A DNA stretch of 64,000 nucleotides from Roseibium suaedae (GTDB taxonomy: Bacteria; Pseudomonadota; Alphaproteobacteria; Rhizobiales; Stappiaceae). Position 1 is the stretch's first letter, and every line of letters begins with the position of its first letter. The translations under genes and the position numbers were made by a program. The stretch is taken from assembly GCF_900142725.1 (NCBI RefSeq), contig NZ_FRBW01000001.1:992001-1056000 (forward strand), in the 5' to 3' direction. This document shows positions 53,256-61,823 of this stretch, one piece after another. Below the pieces are notes generated by a model. It saw nothing but the letters and a program-made list of their open reading frames with translations, was not told where the DNA came from and ran no database searches.

Positions 53256-54319
53256 GCAGAAAGATCAGGGTTGCCGTCATCGGGGCCGGTATCGGCAAGG
53301 CCCACGTCACCTCCTATGCGGAGGTTCCGGATCTCTTCGAGGTTCGCGCCGTCTGCGATCTCAACCCGGAGCGGGCGCAGGAGGGGGCCGCGCTTGCCCC
53401 CGGCGCGAAGGCCGTCACAAGCTTCGAAGAGGTCTGTGCGGATCCTCAGATCGACCTCGTCGACATTTGCCTGCCGCCACAGCTCCATGCCCGCATGACG
53501 CTGGCCGCGCTGGAGGCGGGCAAGCATGTGGTGTGCGAAAAGCCGCTCGCGGGCTCCATTGCCGATGTTCAGAAGATGAAGGCGGTTGCCGCCCGGACGG
53601 GCAAGCGGGTCTTTCCCGTATTCCAGTACCGCTATGGCGGCGGATATCGCGCAGTTCACGAGTTGAAGGCGCGGGGCCTTCTGGGCAGGCCCTACACGCT
53701 GTCGCTTGAAACCCACTGGCAGCGCGGGGCGGACTACTATCTTGAGCGCTGGCGGGGAACCTGGGCAGGAGAAATGGGCGGTGCCATCGTCTCCCACGCC
53801 TGTCATGCCCACAATCTGGTGACCCATCTTGCGGGCAATATCTGCGACGTGACCGCTTTTCTCGACACGCGGGTGAACCCGATCGAGACGGAAGACTGCG
53901 CAGCTATAATCATGCGCACGGCCGAAGGGGCTCTTGTGACCTCATCCGTGACTCTGGGATCTGCGGGAAGCTCTTCCCGTTTCCGGGCCTGTTTTGAACA
54001 TGTCACCGCGACCTCCGGTGTTCATCCTTACCGGATCGGGGAGGGGCCCTGGACCTTCGAGGCAACCGATCCGGCCCGTCAGGCCGAAATCGATGTGGTA
54101 ATCGCCTCTGTCGAGGAGCCGCCAGCAAGGTTCCTGGGGCTGTTCACGGACATTCATGCGGCGCTCAATGGCAAGGAGCCGCTCTATCTGCCAGCCATGG
54201 AAGAGGGCGAGCATTCCATCGAGTTGATCACGGCGATCTATGCGTCAGCCCGGGAGGGCAAGGTCATGCATCTGCCGCTTGCCTCTGACCATCCCCTGCA
54301 CGATGGCTGGCTGCCCTGA
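53252..54319 (+). CDS. Gfo/Idh/MocA-family oxidoreductase 3
   Basis: 355 residues from ATG 53252 (ATGA overlap with the previous gene). Standard Rossmann motif AVIGAGIGKAHV, DICLPPQLHARM, the CEKPLAGSIADVQ motif and GGAIVSHACHAHNLVTHLAG in the substrate domain. Probably NAD(P)-dependent. The three oxidoreductases share only fold-level similarity, so they likely carry out separate steps on one sugar. Last gene of the locus; it is convergent with the TetR gene 6 bases away. Confidence 0.9.
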   Translation: MSRKIRVAVIGAGIGKAHVTSYAEVPDLFEVRAVCDLNPERAQEGAALAPGAKAVTSFEEVCADPQIDLVDICLPPQLHARMTLAALEAGKHVVCEKPLAGSIADVQKMKAVAARTGKRVFPVFQYRYGGGYRAVHELKARGLLGRPYTLSLETHWQRGADYYLERWRGTWAGEMGGAIVSHACHAHNLVTHLAGNICDVTAFLDTRVNPIETEDCAAIIMRTAEGALVTSSVTLGSAGSSSRFRACFEHVTATSGVHPYRIGEGPWTFEATDPARQAEIDVVIASVEEPPARFLGLFTDIHAALNGKEPLYLPAMEEGEHSIELITAIYASAREGKVMHLPLASDHPLHDGWLP

Positions 54320-54325
54320 GCCGAT

Positions 54326-54937
54326 TTAATCCCGGGGCAGCAAGCCGTTGAGAAACAGGTCAAGCGCTGCTTCCATGTGCTCGTCCGTGTCGATTGCCCC
54401 GGCGAAAGGGAAGAGCAGGCGCCAGACGTTCAGCGCCACGGCCGGTCCCGAGATCAGGTCGGTCAGGGACAGGGCAGGGGCCTTTCTGATCAGGCCCTTG
54501 TCCGCCAGCTCGTTCAGGCAGTCCTGAAGCTTGAGCTGCATGGGATTGACGAATTGCGTGAAGTGCTCGTGGGACAGATGCGGGAAGCGCTCGCTCTCCA
54601 GCAGCAGCAGGCGCATCAGCTCCAGGCACTGACGGTCCGCAGCCACATTCGCATAGATGAACTTCATGAAGGCCCGCAGAACCGCTTCTGCATCGGTGGC
54701 TTCCATCGCCATCAAAGCTTCTACTTCGGCAATGACCGGGGTCATCAGCTCGCGGACCATGGTCTCGAACAGCACTTCCTTGTTGCTGTAATAGACGTAG
54801 ATCGTTCCCTTGGTGACATTGGCACGGGCAGCGATATCGTCGAGCCTGGTCGCAGCAAATCCGTTCTTGGAAAACTCTTCAAACGCCGCTTCCAGTATCT
54901 CTCCGGGACGTTCGGCCTTGCGCCGCCGTGCGGTCAT
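54326..54937 (-). CDS. TetR-family repressor of the RND operon
   Basis: 203 residues. HTH in the N-terminal 60 residues (GFAATRLDDIAARANVTKGTIYVYYSNKEVLFETMV), then an all-helical ligand domain with an AcrR-like C-terminal family pattern. It is divergent from the two-adaptor RND efflux operon, with a TGACTA-N2-TAGTCA inverted repeat between them, so it probably represses that operon and itself until a ligand binds. Confidence 0.9.
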   Translation of the reverse strand: MTARRRKAERPGEILEAAFEEFSKNGFAATRLDDIAARANVTKGTIYVYYSNKEVLFETMVRELMTPVIAEVEALMAMEATDAEAVLRAFMKFIYANVAADRQCLELMRLLLLESERFPHLSHEHFTQFVNPMQLKLQDCLNELADKGLIRKAPALSLTDLISGPAVALNVWRLLFPFAGAIDTDEHMEAALDLFLNGLLPRD

Positions 54938-55043
54938 TCATTTCTCCGTTGGTTGTAGTATCGTGACCGGCAATTGCCGGTGTGGATTTTTCCTGCCTGC
55001 TTTCAGAATTAGCGCGGCGAGGTCTTGTCATCAAGTCTCTTAT

Positions 55044-55057
55044 TGACTAACTAGTCA
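55044..55057. promoter_or_regulatory. TetR operator candidate before the RND operon
   Basis: TGACTA-AC-TAGTCA, perfect 6-base arms; the adjacent GTCA repeats (to 55060) may be a second half-site. Located 107 bases upstream of the TetR start and 80 before the first adaptor gene. Confidence 0.7.
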
Positions 55058-55136
55058 GTCATTAATGACCGTGTCCTCAAAATTCAGGGGATGCAGCCCT
55101 CATTGCCGGGGGCGCCGGACGGGGGTTGCATAGGCA

Positions 55137-56216
55137 ATGAATGTGAAGATTGTCCCGGCATTTATCAAAATGGCGGTTTTCGGCATTGGATTATTTGGTC
55201 CTCTCGCCGCTTTTGCCGAGCCTTTGGCTATTGTTAAGGCCCAGAAGGCTGTCCACGTGGACTACACGCCGGAACTTGTTCTGGTCGGTGAAGTCGACGC
55301 CCGCTATCACAATGACATCGCCTTCCGGGTGACTGGACGGGTGAGCGAGCGTCTTGTCGGCGTTGGGGATCATGTCACCAAAGGCCAGATCCTGGCACGG
55401 CTGGATCCCCAGCAGCAGAAAGCGGATCTTGATGCCGCCCGCGCTTCCGTGGCCTCGTCCTCGGCCATCCTGACCAACGCCTCCCTCTCGCTGGACCGTC
55501 AGAAGGCACTGCTCTCCAAGGGGTTCACCACCCGCAGCGACTATGACTCCGCCGAACAGGATTTCCGGGTTGCCCAGGGCAACCTCGACGGGGCGAAGGC
55601 CCGGCTTGCGGATGCGGAAAAGACATTGGACGAGACGATCCTCAGGGCGGACGAGGACGGCGTGATCACAGAACGCTCCGCAGAAGTCGGTCAGGTCGTG
55701 CAGCCGGGTGAAAAGGTCTTCGCGATCGCCCGCGACGGGGAACGGGATGCTGTGTTCCAGGTCTTTGAGGGCCTCTTGTCCGATGACCTGGAAGGCTCGG
55801 ACTTCTCGATCTGGCTGCAGTCCGACCCGGATGTGAAGACGGTTGGTCACCTTCGCGAGATTTCTCCGACCATCGACCCGGTGACCGGGTCCGTGAAGGT
55901 CAAACTCTCCATCCAGAACCCGCCTGCCGAGATGACCTTGGGTGCGCCCGTCGCCGGTGCGGCAAGGTTCCGTTCCGAGCGGACGGTTATCCTGCCGTGG
56001 AGTTCGCTGAGTTCCACGGACAATGAACCTGCCGTCTGGGTGGTCGACACTCAGAGCCAGGCCGTCAGCCTGCGCAAGGTTACGGTCGCCCGCTATGAGA
56101 ACAACCGGATCTTGATCGAGGATGGTCTTGAAGATGGCGAGATCATCGTCACGGCCGGCGGGCAATATCTCTACCCAGGTCTCAAGGTCGAGACGGTGCT
56201 GCAGGAGGCGGAATGA
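55137..56216 (+). CDS. RND efflux periplasmic adaptor 1 (MFP)
   Basis: 359 residues with a signal sequence (about 1-27, ending AFAEP). Membrane-fusion-protein layout: beta-barrel/lipoyl halves (GRVSERLVGVGDHVTKGQILARLD, ADEDGVITERSAEVGQVVQPGE) around an alpha hairpin (about 100-165), then the C-terminal domain (DGEIIVTAGGQYLYPGLKV). It links the RND pump to an outer-membrane channel, which is not in this operon. Its stop overlaps the second adaptor's start by 4 bases. Confidence 0.92.
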   Translation: MNVKIVPAFIKMAVFGIGLFGPLAAFAEPLAIVKAQKAVHVDYTPELVLVGEVDARYHNDIAFRVTGRVSERLVGVGDHVTKGQILARLDPQQQKADLDAARASVASSSAILTNASLSLDRQKALLSKGFTTRSDYDSAEQDFRVAQGNLDGAKARLADAEKTLDETILRADEDGVITERSAEVGQVVQPGEKVFAIARDGERDAVFQVFEGLLSDDLEGSDFSIWLQSDPDVKTVGHLREISPTIDPVTGSVKVKLSIQNPPAEMTLGAPVAGAARFRSERTVILPWSSLSSTDNEPAVWVVDTQSQAVSLRKVTVARYENNRILIEDGLEDGEIIVTAGGQYLYPGLKVETVLQEAE

Positions 56217-57289
56217 TGTCCGTTGGTTTTCGCTTCGCGGCGCTGGCTTCGCTCGCGCTCCTGACCGCTTGTGGCGAGGAAGAGCAGCAGGTTGCCGAAC
56301 CTATCCGCCCGGTTCTCTCCGTCATGGCCGAAAAGCAGTGGCCCGAAGAAGCCCAGTTCACCGGCACCGTTGAGCCGCGCTACACCACCGATCTCGGGTT
56401 CCAGGTTCTCGGCCGGATGATCAGCCGGTCGGTCAATGTCGGCGACGAGGTCAAGCAGGGCCAGCAGATTGCCCTGCTGGATCCGGCGAGCCTCGAGTTT
56501 GCCGTCCGGGTGGCCGAAGCCAGCCTGTCCGCGGCAAAAGCCCAGCTTTCCAATGCGGAAGGGGCAGAAAAGCGCCTTCAGGCTCTGGCCAAAACGGGCG
56601 TTTCCTCCAAGGCGTCACTGGATACGGCGGAGCAAAGCCGCAAGACCGCCGAGGCCAACGTCGCCAGCTCCGAGGCAGATCTCGAGAAGGCCAAGGAGCA
56701 GCTCGGCTTCACGCGGCTGACAGCAACCTATGACGGGGTCGTCACCGCAACCGATGCCAGCGTTGGCCAGGTGGTCAGCGCCGGTCAGACGATCGTCAGC
56801 ATTGCGCGTCTGGACGCCCGCGATGCGGTGGTCGATGTGCCGGAGGCGCTCATTTCCCAGCTTCAGGGCAAGGTGTTCGAAGCTTTCCTGCAGACCGTCA
56901 AGGGCCCTGCCGTGAAGGCGGAAATTCGCGAGATTGCACCTCAGGCAACCAGCGCGACCCGGACCCGCCGTGTCCGCATGACCCTGGAAAATCCGCCACC
57001 CAACTTCCGTCTTGGTTCCCTGGTGACCGTTCGCTCCAGCGATGCCCGCGATGAGGTTATTTCTCTCCCCCTGACCTCGCTCTTTGAGGAAGAGGGCAAG
57101 ACCTATGTCTGGCGGGTCGACGAGGCCTCCATGACCGTGGAGAAGGCTGCCGTCACCGTTGGGCGCAAGACAGATGTGGCTTTCGTGGTCCAGGACGGGG
57201 TTGTTCCGGGACAGAGAATTGTGACCGCCGGCGTTCATAGCCTGAAGCCAGGGCAAAAGGTTCATCTCGGCGGGGAGCCGGCACTATGA
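56213..57289 (+). CDS. RND efflux periplasmic adaptor 2 (lipoprotein MFP)
   Basis: 358 residues. Lipobox LLTAC with lipidation Cys20, so it is anchored in the inner membrane, unlike adaptor 1. Same MFP layout: GRMISRSVNVGDEVKQGQQIALLD, alpha hairpin with KTGVSSKASLDTAEQ, lipoyl return TYDGVVTATDASVGQVVSAGQ, and the C-terminal PGQRIVTAGVHSLKPGQKV. Two adaptors with one pump suggests a heteromeric adaptor ring, as in some alphaproteobacterial pumps. Overlaps the pump gene by 4 bases. Confidence 0.93.
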   Translation: MMSVGFRFAALASLALLTACGEEEQQVAEPIRPVLSVMAEKQWPEEAQFTGTVEPRYTTDLGFQVLGRMISRSVNVGDEVKQGQQIALLDPASLEFAVRVAEASLSAAKAQLSNAEGAEKRLQALAKTGVSSKASLDTAEQSRKTAEANVASSEADLEKAKEQLGFTRLTATYDGVVTATDASVGQVVSAGQTIVSIARLDARDAVVDVPEALISQLQGKVFEAFLQTVKGPAVKAEIREIAPQATSATRTRRVRMTLENPPPNFRLGSLVTVRSSDARDEVISLPLTSLFEEEGKTYVWRVDEASMTVEKAAVTVGRKTDVAFVVQDGVVPGQRIVTAGVHSLKPGQKVHLGGEPAL

Positions 57290-60200
57290 AGAAATTCAAT
57301 CTTTCCGACTGGGCGATCAATCACCGGTCACTCATGTGGTACTTCATGATCGTCTCGGTGGTCGCAGGGCTTTTGTCCTATGTGAACCTGGGCCGTGAGG
57401 AAGACCCGAACTTCGTCATCAAGACCATGCTCGTGACGGCCCAGTGGCCGGGTGCCTCGACCGAGGAAACCCTCAGCCAGATCACTGATCGGATCGAGAA
57501 GAAGCTGCAGGAAATCCCGTCTCTCGACTACACGAAGAGCCTGACCCGCCCGGGGTCCGCCATCGTCATGGTCAACCTGCAGGACACGACCAAGGCCAAG
57601 GACGTGAAGCCGACCTGGCAGCTTGTCCGCAACATGATGGCCGACATTGCCTCCGAGTTTCCCTCCGGCACGCTCGGGCCCTTCTACAATGACGAGTTCG
57701 GCGATGTGTACGGCAATGTCTATGCCTTCACGGCCGATGGCATCAGCTTCCGCCAACTCCGCGATTACGTGGAAGGCGTCCGCACCCGCTTCTACACGGT
57801 GCCAAACACCGGCAAGATCGAGCTGCTCGGTGCTCAGGACGAAATCATCTATCTGGAATTCTCCACCCGCAAGCTGGCAGCCATGGGCATCACCAGCGAC
57901 AGTGTCCTTGCCACCTTGCAGGAGCAGAACGCGGTCGTGCCATCGGGCGTGGTTCAGGCCGGTCCCGAGCGCATCAGCCTGCGCGTGGACGGACAGTTCC
58001 GGGATGAGAAGGACTTCGAGAACGTCAACCTTCGCATCGACGGGCGCTTCTTCCGCCTGAGCGACATTGCCACGGTGACCCGTGGCTATCAGGATCCGCC
58101 GTCTGACCTCTTCCGCTACAACGGTCAGCCGGCCATCGGCCTGGCCGTCGGCATGCGCGTTGGCGCGAACTTGCTGGATTTCGGCGAAGCGCTGGATGAG
58201 GAGCTGCAGAAGGCTATTGCCGATCTCCCGGTCGGGGTTGGTGTTCACCAGGTGGCAGACCAGCCAAAGGTGGTTGAGGAAGCCGTGGGCGGCTTCACCA
58301 AGGCCCTGTTCGAGGCCGTTGCCATTGTTCTGGCGATCAGCTTCATCAGCCTTGGTCTCCGGGCAGGCTTCGTGGTGTCCCTGTCGATCCCGCTGGTTCT
58401 GGCCATGACCTTCATGTTCATGGAGTATCTGGGAATCTCACTTCAGCGAATTTCGCTGGGTGCACTGATCATTGCTCTCGGCCTTCTGGTGGATGATGCG
58501 ATGATCGCGGTGGAGATGATGGTGGCGCGGCTGGAGCGGGGCGACCCGCTCAGCAAGGCGGCGACATATGTCTACACCTCGACTGCATTCCCGATGCTCA
58601 CCGGCACGCTTGTGACCATCGCAGGCTTCATTCCGGTTGGCCTCAACAACAGTGCGGCAGGGGAATTCACCTTCACCCTGTTCGTCGTGATTGCCGTGTC
58701 GCTGATCCTATCCTGGATCGTGGCCGTGCTCTTCGCGCCTTTGCTCGGGGTAACCTTCCTTCCAAAGGCCATGAAGGCCCATCACGAGAAGAAGGGCCGT
58801 TTCGGCAGTGCCTTCGAGGGATTGCTCCGGTTGGCCATGCGCTTCCGCTGGATCACGATCATCCTGACAATCGGTGCCTTCGGGCTTTCGATTGCGGGCA
58901 TGGCCCTCGTGCAGCAGCAGTTCTTCCCGCCGTCAGACCGGCCGGAACTGATTGTCGATTTCACCCTGCAGCAGAACGCGTCCATCGCCGATACCCGCGA
59001 TCAGGTGCTCCGGTTCGAGGAGTATCTGAAGCAGGAAGAGGATATCGATCACTGGTCGAGCTATATCGGCCAGAGCGCGGTGCGTTTCATCCTGTCCTAT
59101 GATGTGAAGATGCCGCAGCCGAACTTCGGTCAGGTGGTCATCGTCACCAAGGGGCTGGAAGAGCGCGTGGCGGTTCAGGCGAAGCTGGAAAAGATCCTAA
59201 GGGAGAACTTCGTCGGGATCGATGCCTATGTGAAGACCCTTGAGCTCGGACCGCCGGTCGGCCGTCCTGTCCAGTACCGTGTCAGCGGTCCGGATGTGGC
59301 CAAGGTGCTCACCTATTCCCGTGAAGTGGCGAGCATTGTCGGCCAGGACGAGAATGTCACCAGCGTCGTCTATGACTGGAACGAGCCGGGCCGTGTTCTG
59401 AAGGTCGATGTTCTGCAGGATAAGGCGCGCCAGCTCGGCATCAGCTCGATGGACATTGCCAACCAGCTGAACAGCATCGTTGGTGGCACCACCGTCACTA
59501 GCATCCCGGATTCGATCTATCTGGTGAATGTGGTGGCGCGCGCCGACCCGGAGGAGCGTCACTCGATCAAGACCATCCAGCAGCTCCAGATGCCGACCTC
59601 GGGCAATTCCTCTGTGCCGCTCGCGGCCATTGCGAATGTCCGTTACGAGATGGAGCAGCCGGTTGTCTGGCGGCGGGACCGTCAGCCGACGGTCACGGTC
59701 ATGGCCGGGATCACCGGCAATGTGCAGCCGGCAACGGTCGTGATGCGTCTTGAAAAGGAAATCAAGGCACTCGAGGCCAAGCTGCCGCCGGACTACTTCA
59801 TCGCCACCGGCGGTGCGGTTGAGGAAAGCGCCAAGTCCCAGGGCCCGATTGCGGAGGTCGCTCCTCTGATGGTCTTCGTCATGCTGACGATCCTGATGAT
59901 GCAGCTGCAGAGCTTCCAGCGCCTGTTCCTGGTGATAGCGGTGGCTCCGCTCGGCCTGATCGGCGTGGTTGCGGCTCTGGTGCCCAGCGGTGCGCCGCTC
60001 GGCTTCGTGGCGCTGCTCGGTGTTCTTGCCCTGATCGGTATCCTGATCCGGAACTCGGTCATTCTGGTCGTGCAGATCGAGGATCTGCGCAAGGAAGGGG
60101 TCGAGCCCTGGGAGGCCGTGTTCGAGGCAACCGTGCACCGCATGCGGCCGATCATGCTGACCGCTGCCGCCGCCTCGCTCGCCATGATCCCGATCTCCCG

Positions 60201-60360
60201 GGAGATCTTCTGGGGGCCCATGGCCTATGCGATGATGGGTGGCATTCTCGCCGGGACCATGATCACGCTGCTGTTCCTGCCCGCGCTTTATATCGCCTGG
60301 TTCCGGATCCCCGGTCCCAAGAAGGGCAAGCCGGTCGATACCGAAGCTGCCAGCGCCTGA
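57286..60360 (+). CDS. RND multidrug/solvent efflux pump (HAE1-like)
   Basis: 1024 residues with the RND plan: TM1 (MWYFMIVSVVAGLLSYVNLG), a large periplasmic loop, TM2-6 including the proton-relay pair in GLLVDDAMIAVEMM, the second periplasmic loop and TM7-12 ending in a short basic tail. The N-terminal GREEDPNFVIKTMLVTAQWPGAS is typical of a divergent AcrB branch. It exports amphiphilic compounds from periplasm to outside using the proton gradient. The outer-membrane channel must come from elsewhere. A bidirectional terminator follows. Confidence 0.95.
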   Translation: MKKFNLSDWAINHRSLMWYFMIVSVVAGLLSYVNLGREEDPNFVIKTMLVTAQWPGASTEETLSQITDRIEKKLQEIPSLDYTKSLTRPGSAIVMVNLQDTTKAKDVKPTWQLVRNMMADIASEFPSGTLGPFYNDEFGDVYGNVYAFTADGISFRQLRDYVEGVRTRFYTVPNTGKIELLGAQDEIIYLEFSTRKLAAMGITSDSVLATLQEQNAVVPSGVVQAGPERISLRVDGQFRDEKDFENVNLRIDGRFFRLSDIATVTRGYQDPPSDLFRYNGQPAIGLAVGMRVGANLLDFGEALDEELQKAIADLPVGVGVHQVADQPKVVEEAVGGFTKALFEAVAIVLAISFISLGLRAGFVVSLSIPLVLAMTFMFMEYLGISLQRISLGALIIALGLLVDDAMIAVEMMVARLERGDPLSKAATYVYTSTAFPMLTGTLVTIAGFIPVGLNNSAAGEFTFTLFVVIAVSLILSWIVAVLFAPLLGVTFLPKAMKAHHEKKGRFGSAFEGLLRLAMRFRWITIILTIGAFGLSIAGMALVQQQFFPPSDRPELIVDFTLQQNASIADTRDQVLRFEEYLKQEEDIDHWSSYIGQSAVRFILSYDVKMPQPNFGQVVIVTKGLEERVAVQAKLEKILRENFVGIDAYVKTLELGPPVGRPVQYRVSGPDVAKVLTYSREVASIVGQDENVTSVVYDWNEPGRVLKVDVLQDKARQLGISSMDIANQLNSIVGGTTVTSIPDSIYLVNVVARADPEERHSIKTIQQLQMPTSGNSSVPLAAIANVRYEMEQPVVWRRDRQPTVTVMAGITGNVQPATVVMRLEKEIKALEAKLPPDYFIATGGAVEESAKSQGPIAEVAPLMVFVMLTILMMQLQSFQRLFLVIAVAPLGLIGVVAALVPSGAPLGFVALLGVLALIGILIRNSVILVVQIEDLRKEGVEPWEAVFEATVHRMRPIMLTAAAASLAMIPISREIFWGPMAYAMMGGILAGTMITLLFLPALYIAWFRIPGPKKGKPVDTEAASA

Positions 60361-60380
60361 TCCGGGCACAGACAGACGAC

Positions 60381-60420
60381 AAAAAAAGAGCCGGGAAGCG
60401 TTGCTGCTTTCCGGCTCTTT
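60381..60420. terminator. Bidirectional intrinsic terminator
   Basis: AAAGAGCCGGGAAGC pairs with GCTTTCCGGCTCTTT (one mismatch) around a short loop, with A7 before and T3 after. It ends the RND operon (+) and the DUF2218 gene (-). Confidence 0.88.
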
Positions 60421-60433
60421 GCATTTTCAGCGC

Positions 60434-60736
60434 TCAGCTGGCGGCAGCCTGGTGTTCCTGCCAGATAAGCTGCGGTGTTTCGCGCCAGGCAAATTTCTGG
60501 AGATGGGATTCGATGACATCCTTCAGCAGGGCGATGTTTCCGGGTTCTCCCGTCTCGCACTGGATCACCAGTTCGCTTTCTGTGGCCTGCATGGTGCAAT
60601 CGCCATAGGGAAAGGTCACGCTGCCGGCTTCCTCGGTCCAGTTGGCGGGCACCTTGTGCGCGAAGTGCTTGCACAGTTGCTGCAGATATTTGCGGGCGGA
60701 TTCCGTCTGCACGACTGTCTTGATACTATGCCGCAT
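60434..60736 (-). CDS. DUF2218 domain protein
   Basis: 100 residues, the full DUF2218 length: SARKYLQQLCKHFAHKVPANW, GSVTFPYGDCTMQA and NIALLKDVIESHLQKFAWRE. The family (YpfP-like small domain, often beside siderophore or iron genes) has no proven function; no iron genes are adjacent here. No signal peptide or membrane segment. Its start region is AT-rich (TTTAAATTCATG near 60790), a likely promoter. Confidence 0.87.
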   Translation of the reverse strand: MRHSIKTVVQTESARKYLQQLCKHFAHKVPANWTEEAGSVTFPYGDCTMQATESELVIQCETGEPGNIALLKDVIESHLQKFAWRETPQLIWQEHQAAAS

Positions 60737-60878
60737 GGCCCTGGATCTCCTGTCACCTCAGATCCCCACCGCGGAACGGTTGGGAAAATACATGAATTTT
60801 AAATTCATGTATTTGAAGGTGCGCTGGATGTCTACCGGACAGAAGGGTCGCGATGGCGGGTGAGACCGCCGCAACGGG

Positions 60879-61823
60879 TCAATCCAGCAGCTTCTTCAGG
60901 GACAGGATGGCCGCTGCGGTTCTGTTCTCGACGCCCAGCTTGGCGAAGATCCGGTCGAGATGCTTGTTCACCGTGCGCGGGCTCATATCCAAGATGCTGG
61001 CGATTTCCTTGTTGGATTTGCCGCTGGCGATCCAGGTCAGAACCTCTGCCTCCCGCTCCGTCAGGCTGAACTCCTGGCGCAGGGCATCACTGCCTGCGAC
61101 CCGGGATCCTTTCGCGACCCGCAGCAGATATTCATTTGAAGAGATCGCGCCGACATAGGTGAAGCGAAGGCCGGTCCCTTCGAGTTCCGTGAAATGATCC
61201 TCAATGTCTGCGGGTCTTGCAGCGCTGCTGGCGGCGATGGAGGCGCGCAGCCATTCGAGGGTTGCCTGGGGCAGCACAACGGCGGAGGCAAAATCCTGGT
61301 CTTCCGCATGCCGGTCCAGTCCCAGCAGGCTTCTGGCCTGCGGCGTGTTCCAGCAGACTTTGCCGGAGGAGGTAACGGAGAGAAGAAAGCGTCCGGAGAC
61401 ATCCAGCGCCAGATGGGCGCTGTTGGCATTGCGGGCATTGGCGATGTGGACACGCAGGCGAGCCAGCAGCTCTTCCGTATTGACTGGCTTGGTCACGTAA
61501 TCGACGCCGCCAGCCTCAAGGCCCCGGACGATATTCTCCGTGTCGCTCAGCCCGGTCATGAAGATCACGGGCACGTTCTGCACGTCATCCATGCGTTTCA
61601 GCCGCTTGACCGTCTCAAACCCGTCGAGGTTCGGCATCACCGCATCCATCAGGATCGCGTTGGGCGTGATCCTCGAGGCAATGTCCAGCGCGCGCTGCCC
61701 GTCGGGGGCCACAAGCACGGTGTAGCCGGCTTCTTCGAGCGAATGGGTGAGCATGCCGAGAGAGGAGGGGGTGTCGTCCACCACCAGCACTGTGTCGCTT
61801 GGACTAGAAACAATCATCATCAT
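60879..61823 (-). CDS. Response regulator: REC + middle sensor-like domain + LuxR HTH
   Basis: 314 residues from the first of three tandem ATGs at 61823 (GGAGACAG upstream). Receiver: VVDDTPS, phospho-acceptor Asp60 in ILMDAVMPN, Lys in VTKPVN. Residues about 130-240 form a PAS-like region (SGRFLLSVTSSGKVCWNTPQARSLLG) that most NarL regulators lack. The C-terminal LuxR HTH is LTEREAEVLTWIASGKSNKEIASILDMSPRTVNKHL. The start lies inside the end of the kinase gene (20-base overlap), so the two proteins are made together and form a cognate pair. Confidence 0.9.
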   Translation of the reverse strand: MMMIVSSPSDTVLVVDDTPSSLGMLTHSLEEAGYTVLVAPDGQRALDIASRITPNAILMDAVMPNLDGFETVKRLKRMDDVQNVPVIFMTGLSDTENIVRGLEAGGVDYVTKPVNTEELLARLRVHIANARNANSAHLALDVSGRFLLSVTSSGKVCWNTPQARSLLGLDRHAEDQDFASAVVLPQATLEWLRASIAASSAARPADIEDHFTELEGTGLRFTYVGAISSNEYLLRVAKGSRVAGSDALRQEFSLTEREAEVLTWIASGKSNKEIASILDMSPRTVNKHLDRIFAKLGVENRTAAAILSLKKLLD

